Shown: piece after piece, positions 48,804 to 63,800 of the stretch
How positions within the stretch are numbered: position 1 is the first letter of the stretch
Layout of the letters: the number at the start of each line of letters is the position of its first letter
From: Tenrec ecaudatus
Taxonomy: Eukaryota > Chordata > Mammalia > Afrosoricida > Tenrecidae
Length of the DNA: 64,000 bases
Reading direction: 5' to 3'
NCBI RefSeq assembly: GCF_050624435.1
Contig: NC_134535.1
Location: 121,507,731 to 121,571,730, forward strand
The notes under the pieces: model-generated
Database searches by the model: none
What the model was told of the DNA's origin: nothing
What the model saw: the letters and a program-made list of their open reading frames with translations, nothing else
Made by a program: the position numbers and the translations under genes

Positions 48804-51800
48804 GTAAGATTTCTCTCCTTGTTTTTTGATAATATACTGTCAAATATAAAAGTAAATATAAAATTGTTACAATTGTGTTCATATATGTGTGATAATGCTT
48901 GGTTGCTTCAATATTAAGAAGTAGATTTAACATTCAATGATATTTAACAGAATAAATATTAATGTTAAGTTCCAGAACAAATGTTTAATTTGCTCTTATT
49001 TTGAGGCACTTGCTACACAAATTATATAACCCGACTTTGGATTTGTTCAGGATTTCCATGGCATATTTCTACAGTATTCCTGGGCATCGTATGTATTCTT
49101 CTTCTTGTGGCAATTGGAGTTTTAGGATTTATGTGTGAGTATCAGATATTCATAGTTCTCTTGAGAAAATTGAATCATGACAAAATGTAAAATACTGTTA
49201 CTGATGAATTGCTGTTAATGAGCACAATGGTGACCATGCGGTAATGATGATGCTTTTATTACACAGTTTTTATGCCAACCAATATAGTACAGAGTTGACC
49301 TACATTGTATTAAATAATAACATGTGGATTACAGATATAGTGTTACTTAATTTTGATGTAAGATGAGGTTTACATCAATGATAGGAGATTTGGGGAAATC
49401 TTTATTTGAGTATTGCATTCATTATTTTACTGCAAAACTGCCCAAATTATAAAGGAGGATGAACACAGCATCTTTTATATGAGACTGAAATGGTTTCCAT
49501 CTGTCTTGATGTATCTTATAAATATGTTTAAAAATGTACATTTTCCTTCAGTGTCTTTTTCTGAATGATTATTAGATCTTTGGTTCAGTCATTCAACAAC
49601 CAACGTTGGGTTAGGAAATATGTATGTATACTAAAGTCATAGAAAAATAAAAAAGCAAATAAACACCAATAATAAACCTAGATTTCAATGAGAGCAGTGG
49701 CAGGGGCAAATTGTTGCCATGAAATGTTGTTATAAATAAAACATGTTAGTACTGTGATAATGACATGAGGAGACTAGAGGAAAGGAAATAATATATTGAG
49801 GTCAGGAAAATTTTTCTGTAAGATTATTATTATTTGCTTTCAATTGATTCTTGCTCATGGCATCTCTGTGTTTTGGAGGTAATAATTAATCTGACGGATG
49901 AGTAGGAATAAATCAGGAAAGTGATTATCTAAAAGACTCATCCAAGTATAGTAGACAACAATGGAAAAGAATAGATTTTTGTGTTTGTGAATTACAGATA
50001 GTTCCTTGGAGAATGAAAATTATGTTATAGAAACTCAGTAAGAGCAACAAACTATTGCTTTGTTTATTCTTTGTCCTAATAATGGTGAATCTTGATATTC
50101 TTGTGGTATATCTAGGGTCTCTGGCAGTTCTGTTGAGTAAGCATTGGACTGTTAACAGCGAGGTCCGCAGTTCAAACACATCAGCTACCCTTTGAGGGAA
50201 AGATGAGGCTGTCTGCTCCTGAAAAATGTACAGTCTTGGAAATCCTATACAGCTCTGTATGTGTCAGAATCCAGTGGATCCCAATGGGCTTGTTGGAATA
50301 TTCAGTAGCCAAACCAGACTCACTGGCATTGAGCCAATGCTGTGTCATAGTGACCCCCATTGAGTTTCTGTGACTGAGACTTTAACTGTTTATGGGAGAA
50401 GAAAGCTCCGTCTTCCTCCCGTGGAGCTGCTGGCTGTTTCAAACTGCCAACCATGCAGATTGTAGCCCAACATGTTAACCACTGCACCGCTAAGACTCCT
50501 ATGTACAGTAGAGATAATAAGAAAGGACTGGATGAGTTTGTGTCTTCAAAGTAAGAGTTTGGGAGTAGATATAGACCGAAAACCATCTGTCTATATTTGT
50601 ACCCGGTGAGATAAAATGTCTGGGAATTAAGAAAAATATGTGTAATGGCTGAAGACGAAAGTGTGCATGGGCAGGTGTGGTGAGGAGGGCGGATGGTGCC
50701 CGGCTGCTGAGAGATGTAGCGTCTGGGGACTTGGAGGCTTGAGGGCGGACGGGCGGCCATCTAGCCCAGAGGCAGCCGAGCCCACACGGAAGCAGCACAC
50801 CAACACAGGTGACCATGAAGGACAGAGGAGACCAGGTCTCCAACATGAAAGGTGGGGTGGTGGTGAGAATCACATCACCGTGAAAGAGGGGGAGTGCATG
50901 ATGGGGACCCAATGCCCACCTGTAGAGAGCTGAACACCCCTTCCAGAGGGGTAGTGAGGAGGAGATGGGCCACACAGGGTTCAGTGTAACAACAATGAAA
51001 CTCAAAACCTTCCTCTGGTTCCTGGACGCTTCCTCCCCTCCCAATCATCATGACCCTAATCCTACCTTGCCTCGGGACCTGGTTGTACCCGAGGATGTAC
51101 AGCGGTGCAGTGGGGATCTGAGGGCACAGGGAATCTAGGACAGACAGACCCTTCAACACCAGCGGTTGGAAAGGCGACACCAGGAGGGAAGGGCATGTAG
51201 AAAGGGAGAGCTGATCTCGGAGGTCTATGTGTAGCCTCCTCTCTGGGAGATTGTCAGGGGGGAGGCGGGTGAGGGGAGACGCCGGGGAGTGTAAGATGGG
51301 ATATAGTGGTTATTTGTAAACTATCAAGGGACCAGGGGTGGGATCGGGGAGGGAGGGGGATGGGGAAAAAAAAAAAAAGGGAAACCGAGCTGATTCCAGG
51401 AACCCAAGTGGAAGGTGAATTATGAGAGGGACGAGTACAGCGAATGTATAAGGGTGCTTTGCTCATTTGATGTGTGCACAGATTGTGATGAGAGCCTTGT
51501 GAGCCCCAATAAAAAGATTAAAAAAAAAAGAAAAATATGTGACCTAAATTTGAATGATGTTTTCATCACTAATGTAGAAAGAATGTGAAAACACTGGAGA
51601 GAAAAGAAAGAGCCATTTATGCAGCGAGTTATAAACCCAGAGAGAGTATAGTCCACTAAAAGCGGGCTCCAGGAGGATGATTTTTAGGTTACAACACTTG
51701 TGGAATTCAGTGCCTGAAGTGTCAGCGGTGAGGGTACTGAGATTGCGGTGAGGGAGGGGGCGGAAATAAGAAACAGCATGGCATCGAGAGAGGTGGGCTA

Positions 51801-54800
51801 AGAGAGTCGGGGGTTCCAAATGGCACAGGAGCTCCGTTCTACTGTGGACCAAAGTGTGCTTATGGCATTCTGGAAAATAGAGATTTATATTTAGTAGATT
51901 CAGCTAATTGGAGGAGTGAGTGATTAGAACCAGAATGCATTCGGTTGAAAATTCATATAGAAAGATTATATTCAGGAATGAAGTATTGAGAATTATTTCA
52001 AAAATGATTGTTAAACAAAAATTTTAGCAAACATTGAGGGGAAATGGATCCACATGAATGAGGCCTTATATGTTTCCAGGAAATAAACATTGGTGAAACT
52101 TGTTTGGAAAATGATTTCTATTATCTCCTATAGTTAACCACGATTAGGTTATTTATATTTTGAGGATATAATCAAGAGAAATGCTTACCCATGTACACTA
52201 TCACACATTTATAAGAATATTTGTGCCAGCGTTCTTTATACTATATAAAATATCACAATGATCAAAGTTACCGTTATGAGTAGAATAAATGAATCTTAGC
52301 AACATAATATGACGTGAAAAAGTAAGCACCAAAATTTTGGCAGCCCGTGATACCGTTTCAATAACGTTAAAAATATAACACACTTCCACATGCTTCAATA
52401 ATTCATAAAGTTTATACACATAAAGAAAATGATTATGTATAATATCGCATCCCCCAAATCAAACTCAATATAGTGGTACTGATTCCTACTCATAGCAAAA
52501 GTATAGGACAGAATAGAATGGCACCTTGGGAGTTTTGAGACTGTAAATGTGTAGGGAGCAGACAGCCTCCTCTTGTCGTTGGGGAGAGGCTGATAGGTGT
52601 GAACCACATAGTTCGCGATGTAGGAAAATATAAAATATACAAAGGGTTGATTACAGTGGATCGCATAGAGAGTTGTAGGTTTGGGAGGCAGGAGACTGGA
52701 GGAAGTGAAAGTTGCATCTAGTTGCATAAAGGTAATGGTTAGTAGCCTGGGTTTTGTTTTAGGTAATGAACTGAATGACTAAATAAATAAGTGAACTAAA
52801 GTTCCCAGAGCAGAGGTGCTGAGAGCACTTCCTGAGTGAACGATTATGACTAACCTTGTTTTCACACCCAAGGTGTAAAATCTATAAAGAAAACAACCTT
52901 TGTTATACAGGGGTTAAAGAAAGAACTGAAAATTGGGAAATGTGATTTGTGATTTTCATATGCCACAGAATACGACTTTACTGGAAAAATTTTCTGTATA
53001 CAGGAGAGAAGTGGAATAGTTGAAGAACATGATTAATAGCAGTGGAATAGGGGTGGGGGAAATGAGACCGTTTGTTGTTTTTGTTACATGCTATTGAGTT
53101 GATTGTGACCCACGAAAGCCTGTGCACCATGGACAGACAAACTGCACGGTCCTGTGCCATCCGCCCACTTGTTGCTACGCCGGAGCCTGTTGCTGCTGCT
53201 GCTGCGTGAATCCGTGTTGCCTATGGCCTTCTCTTCCTATCCCTCTCCAATATCCCACCCTTAGTAATGGAATAATGATAATATCCATGAATAATATTGG
53301 GAGTTGCAGTCTTATGTTGTGCGAAGTGAAATTTTCCTCTAAAATGATGAATGGCTCGCTTTGCATTTGTAGAAGAGGAGCAGAAGAGAAGGGTATTGGT
53401 GTATAATTTCTACTATTTTTGCATGTAAAAAGAGGCCATCTTCTGAGATGTTGGATTAAGGTGTGTTAGACAATTTATGAAAGATTAAGTAAGTACTTGA
53501 ATAAAATATAGTCTCTGCTCTGCTGCTAGTTAATATAAGTCACTTTATTATTTAAAATTATGTACAATGATTATTATAAACTGACCTTCCATTAGAGCCA
53601 TTTATTATCTTGATTTTAAAATATGGATGGAAGTTTTACAGAGATCCTGTGAATGCGAAATGCCGTATAATGAAACTCAAGCTTACCCAAATGTACCACC
53701 TCCTGCACGTATGTATTGAATACTTCAGGTAATAGTTAACAGCTTGTTTTTGTTTTAAACTTGCATTGTTCTTTTCTGTCTCATTTTAATATGTGATTTT
53801 AAAACTTTGGCTTTACCTATCTCTCATTACGTTAACATTTTATTATATTAAAGTGAACACTTCACTTCCCGAAAAGGCAAGGGTTGTGTCTCCCTTATGT
53901 TGACCATTTTTACGCCTTTGCTTTGCAGTTCTTCATATAGATTTGATTATTTGAATTGTTATTACTTTGGACTTGGGGATGACTTTTTCCTAATGTGTGG
54001 AATTCCTGAAATCAATAGTGTATCACTGCTCCATAACACAGTACTTGGTTTCAAGTTGAGAATCCTAGGTTCTCAGTGAAGTCTTAACAATGGCCCTGGG
54101 TGTTACCCAGACAGTGCCTCCCTCACTGTATTATCATCAACAGAACTGGAAGAAAGCTATTGCCAAACATGAAAGCTTTGGGAGACAGAGCAATCACCCA
54201 TTGTCTTAGAAGTTCATTTGAAGCAAACAGGGAAACACACATGTGGGATGACGGTGTTGTCTTTTGTTTTCAAGAAACTGTCTGTGACTGGTGCCAAGGA
54301 AAGTGGTCCTGTTGTGGAGAAAACTGTTACTACTTTTCAACAGAAGTGAAAACCTGGGAGGACAGTAAGAAATCATGCGAAGGGCTGCATGCCAGTCTCA
54401 TTAAGATCGATGACAAACCTGAGCAGGTGTGTTCCCTTTACTTCACCTGAGTGGGGCATTTAAGGTCCAAAGTAGAATTTCTGCTTAGGATTGCCTTCAG
54501 GCTTATTTGACCTATTTGGTGGCACCACTTATACATGATGATACAGGTGTCCCCAGAGAAGGACTATAGACATGGGAGAACCCTTTCTTTCAAATCCAGA
54601 GAAAGAGCTTGCTGTGGATGAAAAGGAATAAGTAAAAAAACCTATTTTTGTTCTGTCTCATATTTTAGTACTGGTATTAGAATGCTCAGTGTTTGGCCTA
54701 CTTTGGGGAAGAGAATCAAAAGAAAAATCACGTTCGATGACATGAGCAGGCTAAAAGCAATGAGTGGGTCCTGTTCTTCCACCAGAAATCTTTGGGAGAG

Positions 54801-57800
54801 ACGAGGCTTTGGAGGGAAAACAAATCTGTCACTGTCTTGGTCTTGGATGGAAATGCATAGCATGGAAATGAAAGTAGTAAATGTAGCTGGAATGATTCTC
54901 CACAAATGCAAATTTGCTTCATTTATAAGCAGAGTGAGAGAGAAAGCTCCACCTTTCTACATTCCTCACATTTGACATCACTTGGAAGGCTCAGGGATAG
55001 TCAATCCACCTGACACATTCTCTCCGGTGAGTCAACACAGGTACAGATATTAGTGTTAAACTAAATACTACAAATCTAATTTCTGAAGAATTACAGTATT
55101 GTTCTGTCACCGCTTAAGGAAGAACAAGTTAAAAGCCTTTATGCGAGGGGGTTTTAAAAAGTTTATGAGAAAATTCTATTAACTTTAATTTCCATAATTC
55201 ACAAACGTATAGAACCCCTTCATGTTTGCTTAATTATTGTATTATGTATTGTATCAGCCTCTCAATATGAAGAAACCAGTTTCCAGGTGAAATATATAAA
55301 AACTGAAAGAATATGTATTTGCGCAGAAAACCCCACATTTGACCACCACCCTCATCCATTTAGATCTCATTTGGAATCAATCTGAGGTCCCTTGGTGAAC
55401 AGACATTGAGTGAGCTGGCAGCTAACCAGGAGTCTGGAGGCCGGAGCTCACCCGGAGCTGCCTCAGCAAATAACCTTGGCAATACACTTGTAAAAAGTCG
55501 GGAAGCTGACGTTAACACAGAGCAAAGGTCTACTAACACACATTTAGTTGCCATATAGCGAAGTCAATTATATAGTAAATGGTTATTAATCAATTCCTAA
55601 ATGAATTGAATCTTGTTCTAGTCATTCAAAATTCCTAATTTATTTATACTGCAAAATTTTGCATGTTTCCTTTACAATCAATCCCCGTGTGGACATCAGA
55701 GTTTCAATAAAATTTGCTTATTCCTAGGACTATCTTTTACATGAGCTATTCTTTATTTTATTAATTAGTTTTTTTTAAGCTCTGATGAACACCTCATGTC
55801 ATTCAACAGTCCAGTCATATTGAGAAGAGCTGCATGGTCTTCACCACAATCAGCTCTGGAACTGTTTCTTCCTTCTCCACGCTCTCGTTTTGTGCCTCTA
55901 GGGAATCCTTATTTCAGCTACCGACTTTATAAATCAACTCCCCGACCTTCCCTATATGAAAAACATATGAAACAAGGACAGAGAAGTAACAAACAAACAA
56001 CCCAGCCACAAGGATCACATAAAACAGAGAAAGATCTCAATCTGGCAAAAAGCAGAGGATACGGAAACTTAGGGTACATCGAAAGTGAGGCCACAGGGAG
56101 ATCTGAAGACAGTGTTACACTCCAGTCCCAGGAGCGCGGCTAAGAGGCACTATGCGCTGCTCTCTGTGGTACGGGCACTTTTCACATCCCTCGGCGGTGG
56201 ACAGTGGGGATTCGGTGGGGACTCCGTCCATGCAGGTTCCCTGCACATGGATTGTGTGCTTCCACGGTCATCCAGAGCGTTCTGCAAACCTGGTGTTTAG
56301 AATTTAGACCCTGATATCGTTCCTTACTCTGGGTTTGAATCTCATTCCTTGCGATCCTCGGGTAATGCTCATCACTGTGCATCTTCTGTGTAGACTTAGC
56401 TGATTCCTCAATTAGTTGCCTGCTTGTTAAGAAACAAATCTTTCAGATCCTACACACCATGTTTCCTGATAGGCAGGCACCATCTGATTTCTTTTCTACG
56501 GCATGCATATCTTCAGTGATTGCTTATGAACTCTTCTTGGTGTTTTGAAATTTCTTGGGACTTTTGCTCTTGATTAAAGCACAAGCAGAATTCATAGATG
56601 AGGTCATAATTTGGTAATTGCCTTATTTTCAGTTCCTAAAAACTGAAAGACAAATTTATGACATTGGTGACAGACTAGTTCAAAGTATTTGACTCTTCTG
56701 GCGCCAAAGAGTACAAGAAGATACCCCCCACCAAAATCTGAATTTATTTTAAACCTATGTATTTACATTTTTTTCCCAAAAAAACCTTATCACCCTCAAA
56801 GCACTCTCGAATTACTTAACAAATATGTCAAATCTGTAATTCCATTCTTGGAAACATTTTTCAGACTCATCCGTTTGATTGGCTGAAAGCCCTCACTTGT
56901 TTTTTCTTCTCTTCTTCTCTGGACTCAAATCGCTGTCCTTTAATGTCCTTCTTCATTGGCAGAAACGAAAAGTAGTCGCACAGAGGAAGGTCAGGTGAGT
57001 TAGGTCTGTTGGCAAGAGAGGCATGCTGGTTTTTGCCAAAAAATGGTGCCATGAAATGGCTGCATGAGCAGGTGCATTTTCGTTGTGGCAAAACCAGTCT
57101 CCTGTCTACCACAAATCACGTCTTTTTTGTTGCACACTATTACACAATCATTTCAGAACCTGTAAATAGAAAATTTGATCAACAGTCCTACCTGGTGGAA
57201 TGATCTCCAAATTCAAATTGACATAAATGCATAAGTATAGGGAAATAGAATATGATTTTTATGTATTTATGAATAGGCGACTTGTCTCATAATACAGGGT
57301 CAATTTTAACTGCTAACGATACTATACTGTCGGGCAGCATACAACTTCCCCTCTGGGTCCTTGGCTGTCATTTTTTCAGAAGCAAATCATTAGGTCCTTT
57401 CTTCTGTGGAGGGGATGGTGCACAAGCAAGTGACATCTAGTTAGTAGCTGAGCCGCCCTTGACAATTTTTAAAGCAGAGCTTTTAGATATTTATCCAAAT
57501 AAAAGAATTAATTAATGAGAATTTTATTTTCGATAATCGTTATACTTTTTGAAACAAAATGTATATTCTTGGACTTCTATAAAACAAAACCAAATAATAC
57601 TCACTGTCATCAAATCAGTGCTGACTCATAGTGATCCTGTTCGGTCATGGCAGAATTGCCTCCGTGAGTTTCTGGAACTGTTAATTGGCGCAACAAAAGC
57701 ATGGGTGTTCTCACAAGGAGCGGAGCTTTATGGGTTCATTAGTCTAGTGGACAATTTATTTACATGCACCTTCAATTTTCTTCACTATCTTTACGTTGGG

Positions 57801-60800
57801 AAAGAGAGACTAATAGTGGGGTGGTAAATGGAGGGACTGGATGGGCATGCAATGTAGGTAAATTCTCTCTGCTCAAAATTATGGGTCCAGAAAGCCGACT
57901 CCAGTGGGGAAAGACCCTCAGAGTTATGAGATATAAATAAGTCTTAATGCAAGACTGAATAGTGTCCCTCCAATAACCCACCTAAAGGAAGTGCTAGAAA
58001 AAGGATGAATTATTTCTGTGTCTGGCTATTTTCTGTTCCTGGTGGTTATGTGTAGATAAGAGAAATCACGTTCTATCGCCAAACCACTGTACAATGCAGC
58101 AAACTCCTGGGGAGGACTTAGTGGGGTTGAAGGTCCACTAGCAGTAGGTCAAGATGTTGTGTTACTTCATTGCTTATTTATTGTTACTTGCTTATGATAT
58201 CACCCATAACCTTTGTGATCTGTTAGCTGTGTGATGTGCATGCCTTATGAAAGGTGTATAAGCCCCATTATATATATCCCTTGGAAATACGTTCACTCTC
58301 TCAGTCCTGAAGTGGGCCGAGGAGCCCCTGTGGCCCGTAGTCTGTTTGTCTGGCTCTATTATATTCTACGATAGCAAAGTCACTCCTGAGGTCCCATTTA
58401 TTTATTTGGGATTCCCATCACCCCAATAAGGTGGTCCTTCATGAGATGTTAAACAAGAGTAACTACTCACCAAAATTAAATGTAGAGCTTTGTTCTTGTG
58501 AACTATATCAATTGACCTTGTTGTCCTGTGAAATATGGTGCTGAGACACAAGTCCCAGTGTCTTAATTCCTCAAAATATTTGATTTTGCCTAAGAAGTTT
58601 CATAACTTTGCCACCTGCTCGGTGGCAAACATAGTGCATATATTTGCAGTGTCCATAAGTACGAAAGTAGAAAAATAACCTTAGAAATCTATATATCTGT
58701 GGGTATGGCTCATTCTCATCCCTGCTCCTTTTCAGCGTGTGTGTGTATCAATGATCCACAACTATATTCCTATTTGCTTGTCTGCCTTTAACGCTGTCCT
58801 CCTCCCAGGGTCATCTCCTGTAGTCATCATGTTTTGCTGACCTCCTTCTCATTGTTTATTGCCTTTCGTCATCCAGGTCAATATGTCTATCCAGTAGAAA
58901 TACTACCTTACTCTCCTGGCCAAAGTAAATGTCACAGGGTGTATCTTTTTCGTGTGACAATCTTTGCTTAACTCTTTAGAAGAGTGTTCTCATAGAATGC
59001 GTGTCTGATTGTATTACACACACATGCTGTTCTCTTTTAAGATCACCCATGCTATGAAGGGTTTTGCAAATCCATCCTTATTCTTTTACATTGAGTATTA
59101 TTTCATTGTGTGTCAGTACCACAGTTTGTCCATCAATCCTTTAACTGATGGGCATTGAGGTTGTTTCATCTTTCTGTGATTGCGAATGGGCGTGGCATGA
59201 GCTGGGGTGTGCACGTATCTAGTCATGCAAGAGCCCTTTGTGTCCAGGACATCAGCCTAGTACTGTGGTGCTGGGTCATACAGCTTGCCATTCTCCACAG
59301 TGATTGTCCAAATTTATAGCCCCAACAGCAACGCATGACATGGCTCCCAGAGGTGGAAAGATGAAATAAAAAGAGAATGGAATTTTTCCATATATGAATT
59401 CAGGAAGCGTAGAGAAACAAATCCATTGACATTCATCTATTTATAGCAAGTTCTTTAGTACAAGAATTAATTCCATATCAAGATGGCATGCCGGTGCAGT
59501 CCAATTCAACTGCACATTGTTAATCTGTATATCTTCACACTTTTTGTATATCTATTTTTGAATGTATATCTTCACATTTCATGATATTGAATCATTTTTT
59601 TCAAACAAATACTTGACAATTTTCTCGGTGCTTTCTGTATTTAAAAATTTTTTCCTTCACTTTTAGACTTCTACCTACACAAAGTTTTTCCTTTGGTGAT
59701 GGCCTACATAATCATTAGGATTTTATATTCTCCTCCCCCCCCCCCCTCCTGCAATTGTTCCTCTAGAGTAGTGCCAGTGAAATGGTTTGTCTTCCATCAT
59801 GCGAGTTCCATTTTCCACGGATTTTAATCTACTCTTATCCTTTCAAGTCATGCAATAGATATGAAATTTTAGTACGAACTTGTATTTTATTTGATTTAAA
59901 AGATGTTCTTGAAGTTTTTATTTCTTTTTGTCAGGTTTTTTTGCACCGTTTCCTGAATTCTTGCATTTTTTTGGATGTGCAGTCTTCAGTTTTGCTTGCT
60001 GTTTCTTGGTTCTGTTTCTCCATCTACTAATACTACCCAAATGTCATTCTTTTGAGTTCATTATCAGATAATGCTCATGCCTTTTCTACCTCAGGAAGAT
60101 TTTCTGTTTTTGCCACTCCTTTGAGACACTTTGTCTTATTTTTCTATGTGAATTGAGATTGCATGTTGTTGTGCTCTTGAATTTGCATTTCACTGGTAAT
60201 CAATTGTGGTTTTGTTCTTTGGAACTCACTGCCTTTCCCAGGAGAATGTAATGGGCTGAGCGAGGTTGTGCAGTTCTCTGTTTCTTGGGTACAATTACAG
60301 GTAGAGCATATTATGGATGGGGAGCTTGGACAGGGCTCTGTCTCTTTTTGATCAGGAGGTCTACAAGCAGACGGTGACTCTTTATCAGTTGGTATAGTGC
60401 TGTGTATTTAGTTGTTTCTAGGTTTCAGTTTCCCAATAGATGATACAGCAAGGAAAGAACAATAACTCCAACAGAGAGAATAGGAAAAGTGATAAAAAGG
60501 ATCAAAATAAAACACCAGCAATATAGAGAATGAGTTTTTAAAATCAACATTGAAACAGGAAATTTCAATATTACTAAAAAATCCTTTACAAATGTGATAA
60601 CAAATCTGATTCAAATATCACCACAAATTTTCAATAAAATGGAAAAACTAATCAACATTTTTTTGTTTCTTTCCTAGGAAAGAATCGTAGGATAAACAAA
60701 ATAGTATTAAAAATTAAACAAACAAACAAAGAAAACAAAGTAGGAGGTCTTCACTCCCAGACATTCAAACATACTATATAGAGAAGGTAATAAAAAAAAA

Positions 60801-63800
60801 TGATACTGATTCAATGACAGCTATGAAGACCAATGGAGTAGAATAGAGAATCCAGAAATACAACCAAGGTACCTCTCGGCACTATCTTTTGATAAAAATC
60901 TAACACACATTAAATGGGTAAGGGTAGCCCTTTTAACAAATGGTGCTGGAAAAACTGCAAAAGAAGGAAACAAGACCCAGATCTCATTCCATCTACAAAA
61001 ACAAACTCAAGTGAATCAACGAGTAAATATAAATCACACAATTATAAAAACTGTCCATGAATACATTGAGAAAAACTACATTGTAGAAGAATAAAGAACT
61101 GACATTATGCACATCGAAAGACTTCATCAAAAGAGAACCCCCAGAGGAGAAAAATATTCAGAAATAATAGATCAGGTAAAGGGACCATCTCCAAAATCTA
61201 CAGGAAACTACATCATAACAAGAAAAATACCAATAACATAGTTGAAAATACAAACAAGCCTCGAACCATTTACCATTGAGGGAGCCAGCAACCATGGGAA
61301 GAAATATCTGTAATTAGAAAAGTACAAAGGAAGCCTCGCATGCACAATGGCAACCCTCCATAACACAGGAACACGACAGAAGCCAGACACAGCAGGCAGC
61401 GATAGCAATGTTTTTACATTAGAACTTTACCACCGCTCTCAAAATCAGAATGACACATCCTCAGAAAATGCAAGGGCTCAAGTAGAATGCAAATGTGTTG
61501 AGAATGATGAGGCCAACAAATGTACAAATGTGCTTGACACAATGAATATATGTATGGATTGTGATAAGAGTTGTACAAGCTCCCAGTAAAGTGATTTGTT
61601 TTAAAAGAAATGGGTCACTTTAAGGACTAAATGAAAGCAAATATAATAGCTTTATGATCGGTATTCTATTGCTTTATACTGTTAAGAAATCAAGAACAAA
61701 ACATTACCAGACATATGCATACCTATTTCAATTGCAACAATTTCCACAGTAGCAAAAATCTGGAAACAAACAGAATCCCAATATGGGGAAATGGTTAAAA
61801 AATTTCTTGTATATACATACTTTAGCCATCAATTAAAAACAATAACAATTCTCTTAAACACCACAAGACATGGACAACACTAGAAAACATTATGCTTAGT
61901 AAACTCAATCAATTGTGCAAAGATCATATTTAATGTTATCATTGATAGAAGGAAAAAACAAAGAAGAAGAAACATGGCTTATACACCATTAGACAGCATG
62001 CTGATAACTGAGGAGACCAGGGACGTGGGCAGAAATAGGGAGACAGGAGGTAATGGAGACACCAAAAAATCTACACATATTTAGAGGGCTTAATATGATA
62101 TTATTTTTAATTTCATATCTTGTGATGGGCTGTGTAAATATACATATTATATTTTTCTTAAAACAAAACAAAAGAAATCAAAACCAAAAAAACTCCAGAT
62201 ACCTTCTCCCCCAAACCTAAACAGTGATTTGGGTGGCTTAAAAAAAAATAACCCCAAAGAGGAGGAAGAGTAAAATTGCAATTGCCTGGAGTCTTTAATG
62301 GCAAACAAGTTCATCTCAATAGATACAACAGTAAGAAGGCAAAGCACAGAAAAATAAATATATAAAACAAATATAAACCATAAAAGGGAAGTAAATGAAA
62401 GTTGGGTAAAAGAAAGTTGGTAAAGAAAAGGAGAAAGAAAAATAAAATAGCAATGAAAGAACTTAATTAGCAAAGGAAAGATGGGATAAAGAACAGAGAT
62501 ATGGAAGAAAATGAAAAGTAAATGTTAGAAAAGGAAACAAATAAACATAAACACAAAAATGGGAGGGCGAGAAAAGCATGGGGACAGGAGAATTTTGGGA
62601 GTAGGGGCATTTAGGACAACCAGTGTGCGTGCTTTTGCCAGCTGAGAATGCTTCTAGGGCAGGACCCCCGGTCTAGTTCATCATTCTCTGGCTGCCAAAC
62701 ATGTCCCTTGGTGCAAGATGGACCCAGTTCCTGCCACCTTCGAAGATGTGTCGCATGCGGGCACCTGGCTTTAGAAGTTTTACAATTCAAGTGAGATGGT
62801 GTAAGGATACCTTCCCCTGAAAAGGCCTCCAGTCAATGGAGGGAGTGTTGTTGTCCTGGAGGTACCTACCCAGGGTCATCCCCAAATTGTGGGTAATGTG
62901 CACTCTGTGCCCAATCCATGAAGGTGCTTCTCAGACTCTGGTAGAGCTGGTGCTGTGCACTGGCAAGGTGTACCTTCAGCTGCTGGATGGGTAGGTGTTG
63001 GTTGGCCTTATTTCTGTACATTGGTAAGGCATGTGTGCTTATGTGATCCTAGTCATGTGGAACACATTATCAAGCTTCGGCCTTGACGAAAGCTGGTGGC
63101 AGCAGAGCAGTTCAAAATGCCTGTCATGGAAGCCAATGATGTCTCAGTTCCAGGTGTATCCCTTGCTGCCAATGTCGTTCTCCTCTATCTCCTAGTTGAT
63201 ATTTGATTTACTGATCTTTTATTACCTCTGAAGCTCAGGATCCTCATCCATACCTATTGCGAATGGTGTCTTATATCTTGGTTTGTAGAAAGTCTAGGGT
63301 GTCTGTCTGCCTAGTTGCTATGGCGTTGGAAGTTCAAAGCTATGGTTTCTAAGTCTTCTCTGCTCTTTGTTCTAATTACCTATGTGTGGAATCATTGTGT
63401 GATGGGGCATTGTGTGATGCGGTCACCATAGCCGAAGTTTATCTTTCATGTTCTTTGAAGTGTCTTTTGTTGAAGAGGAAATCCAAATTGAGTGCAGTGT
63501 TAATAACTGTAATTAACTGTATTTGGAGATTTTTGCATCTTTTCAAAAGAGTTGACCATCCCCTTTTTTGGCCGTTTTTATTCATTTTACAGTGATTTAG
63601 TTATCAACACCTTTGTGTTTCCATTTCCTATCTGCACAATGGAGATGTTTCTGCCTTTTTATTTATCATTAAGGTTTTGGCCTCGAATCTTAGCACTATT
63701 TTGAGAGAGGTTTCTAATTGTCTTTATGAATGATAGTCATGGTTCTGATTTTTCCACAGGACTTTATTAGGGCCCGGATCAAGTACTTTACTTGGGTTGG

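Noticed and set aside
54682-54975. 97-codon ORF in the copy-2-only block as an extra KLR exon
   Set aside because: No splice sites in register and no lectin, stalk or TM motif.
55796-56143. 115-codon ORF in the copy-2-only block
   Set aside because: No recognisable domain, repeat-rich context, no second copy to support constraint.
57950-58320. Possible solitary LTR (TATA-like tatatatatccc and a promoter-like end)
   Set aside because: No TG...CA boundaries or target duplication could be identified.
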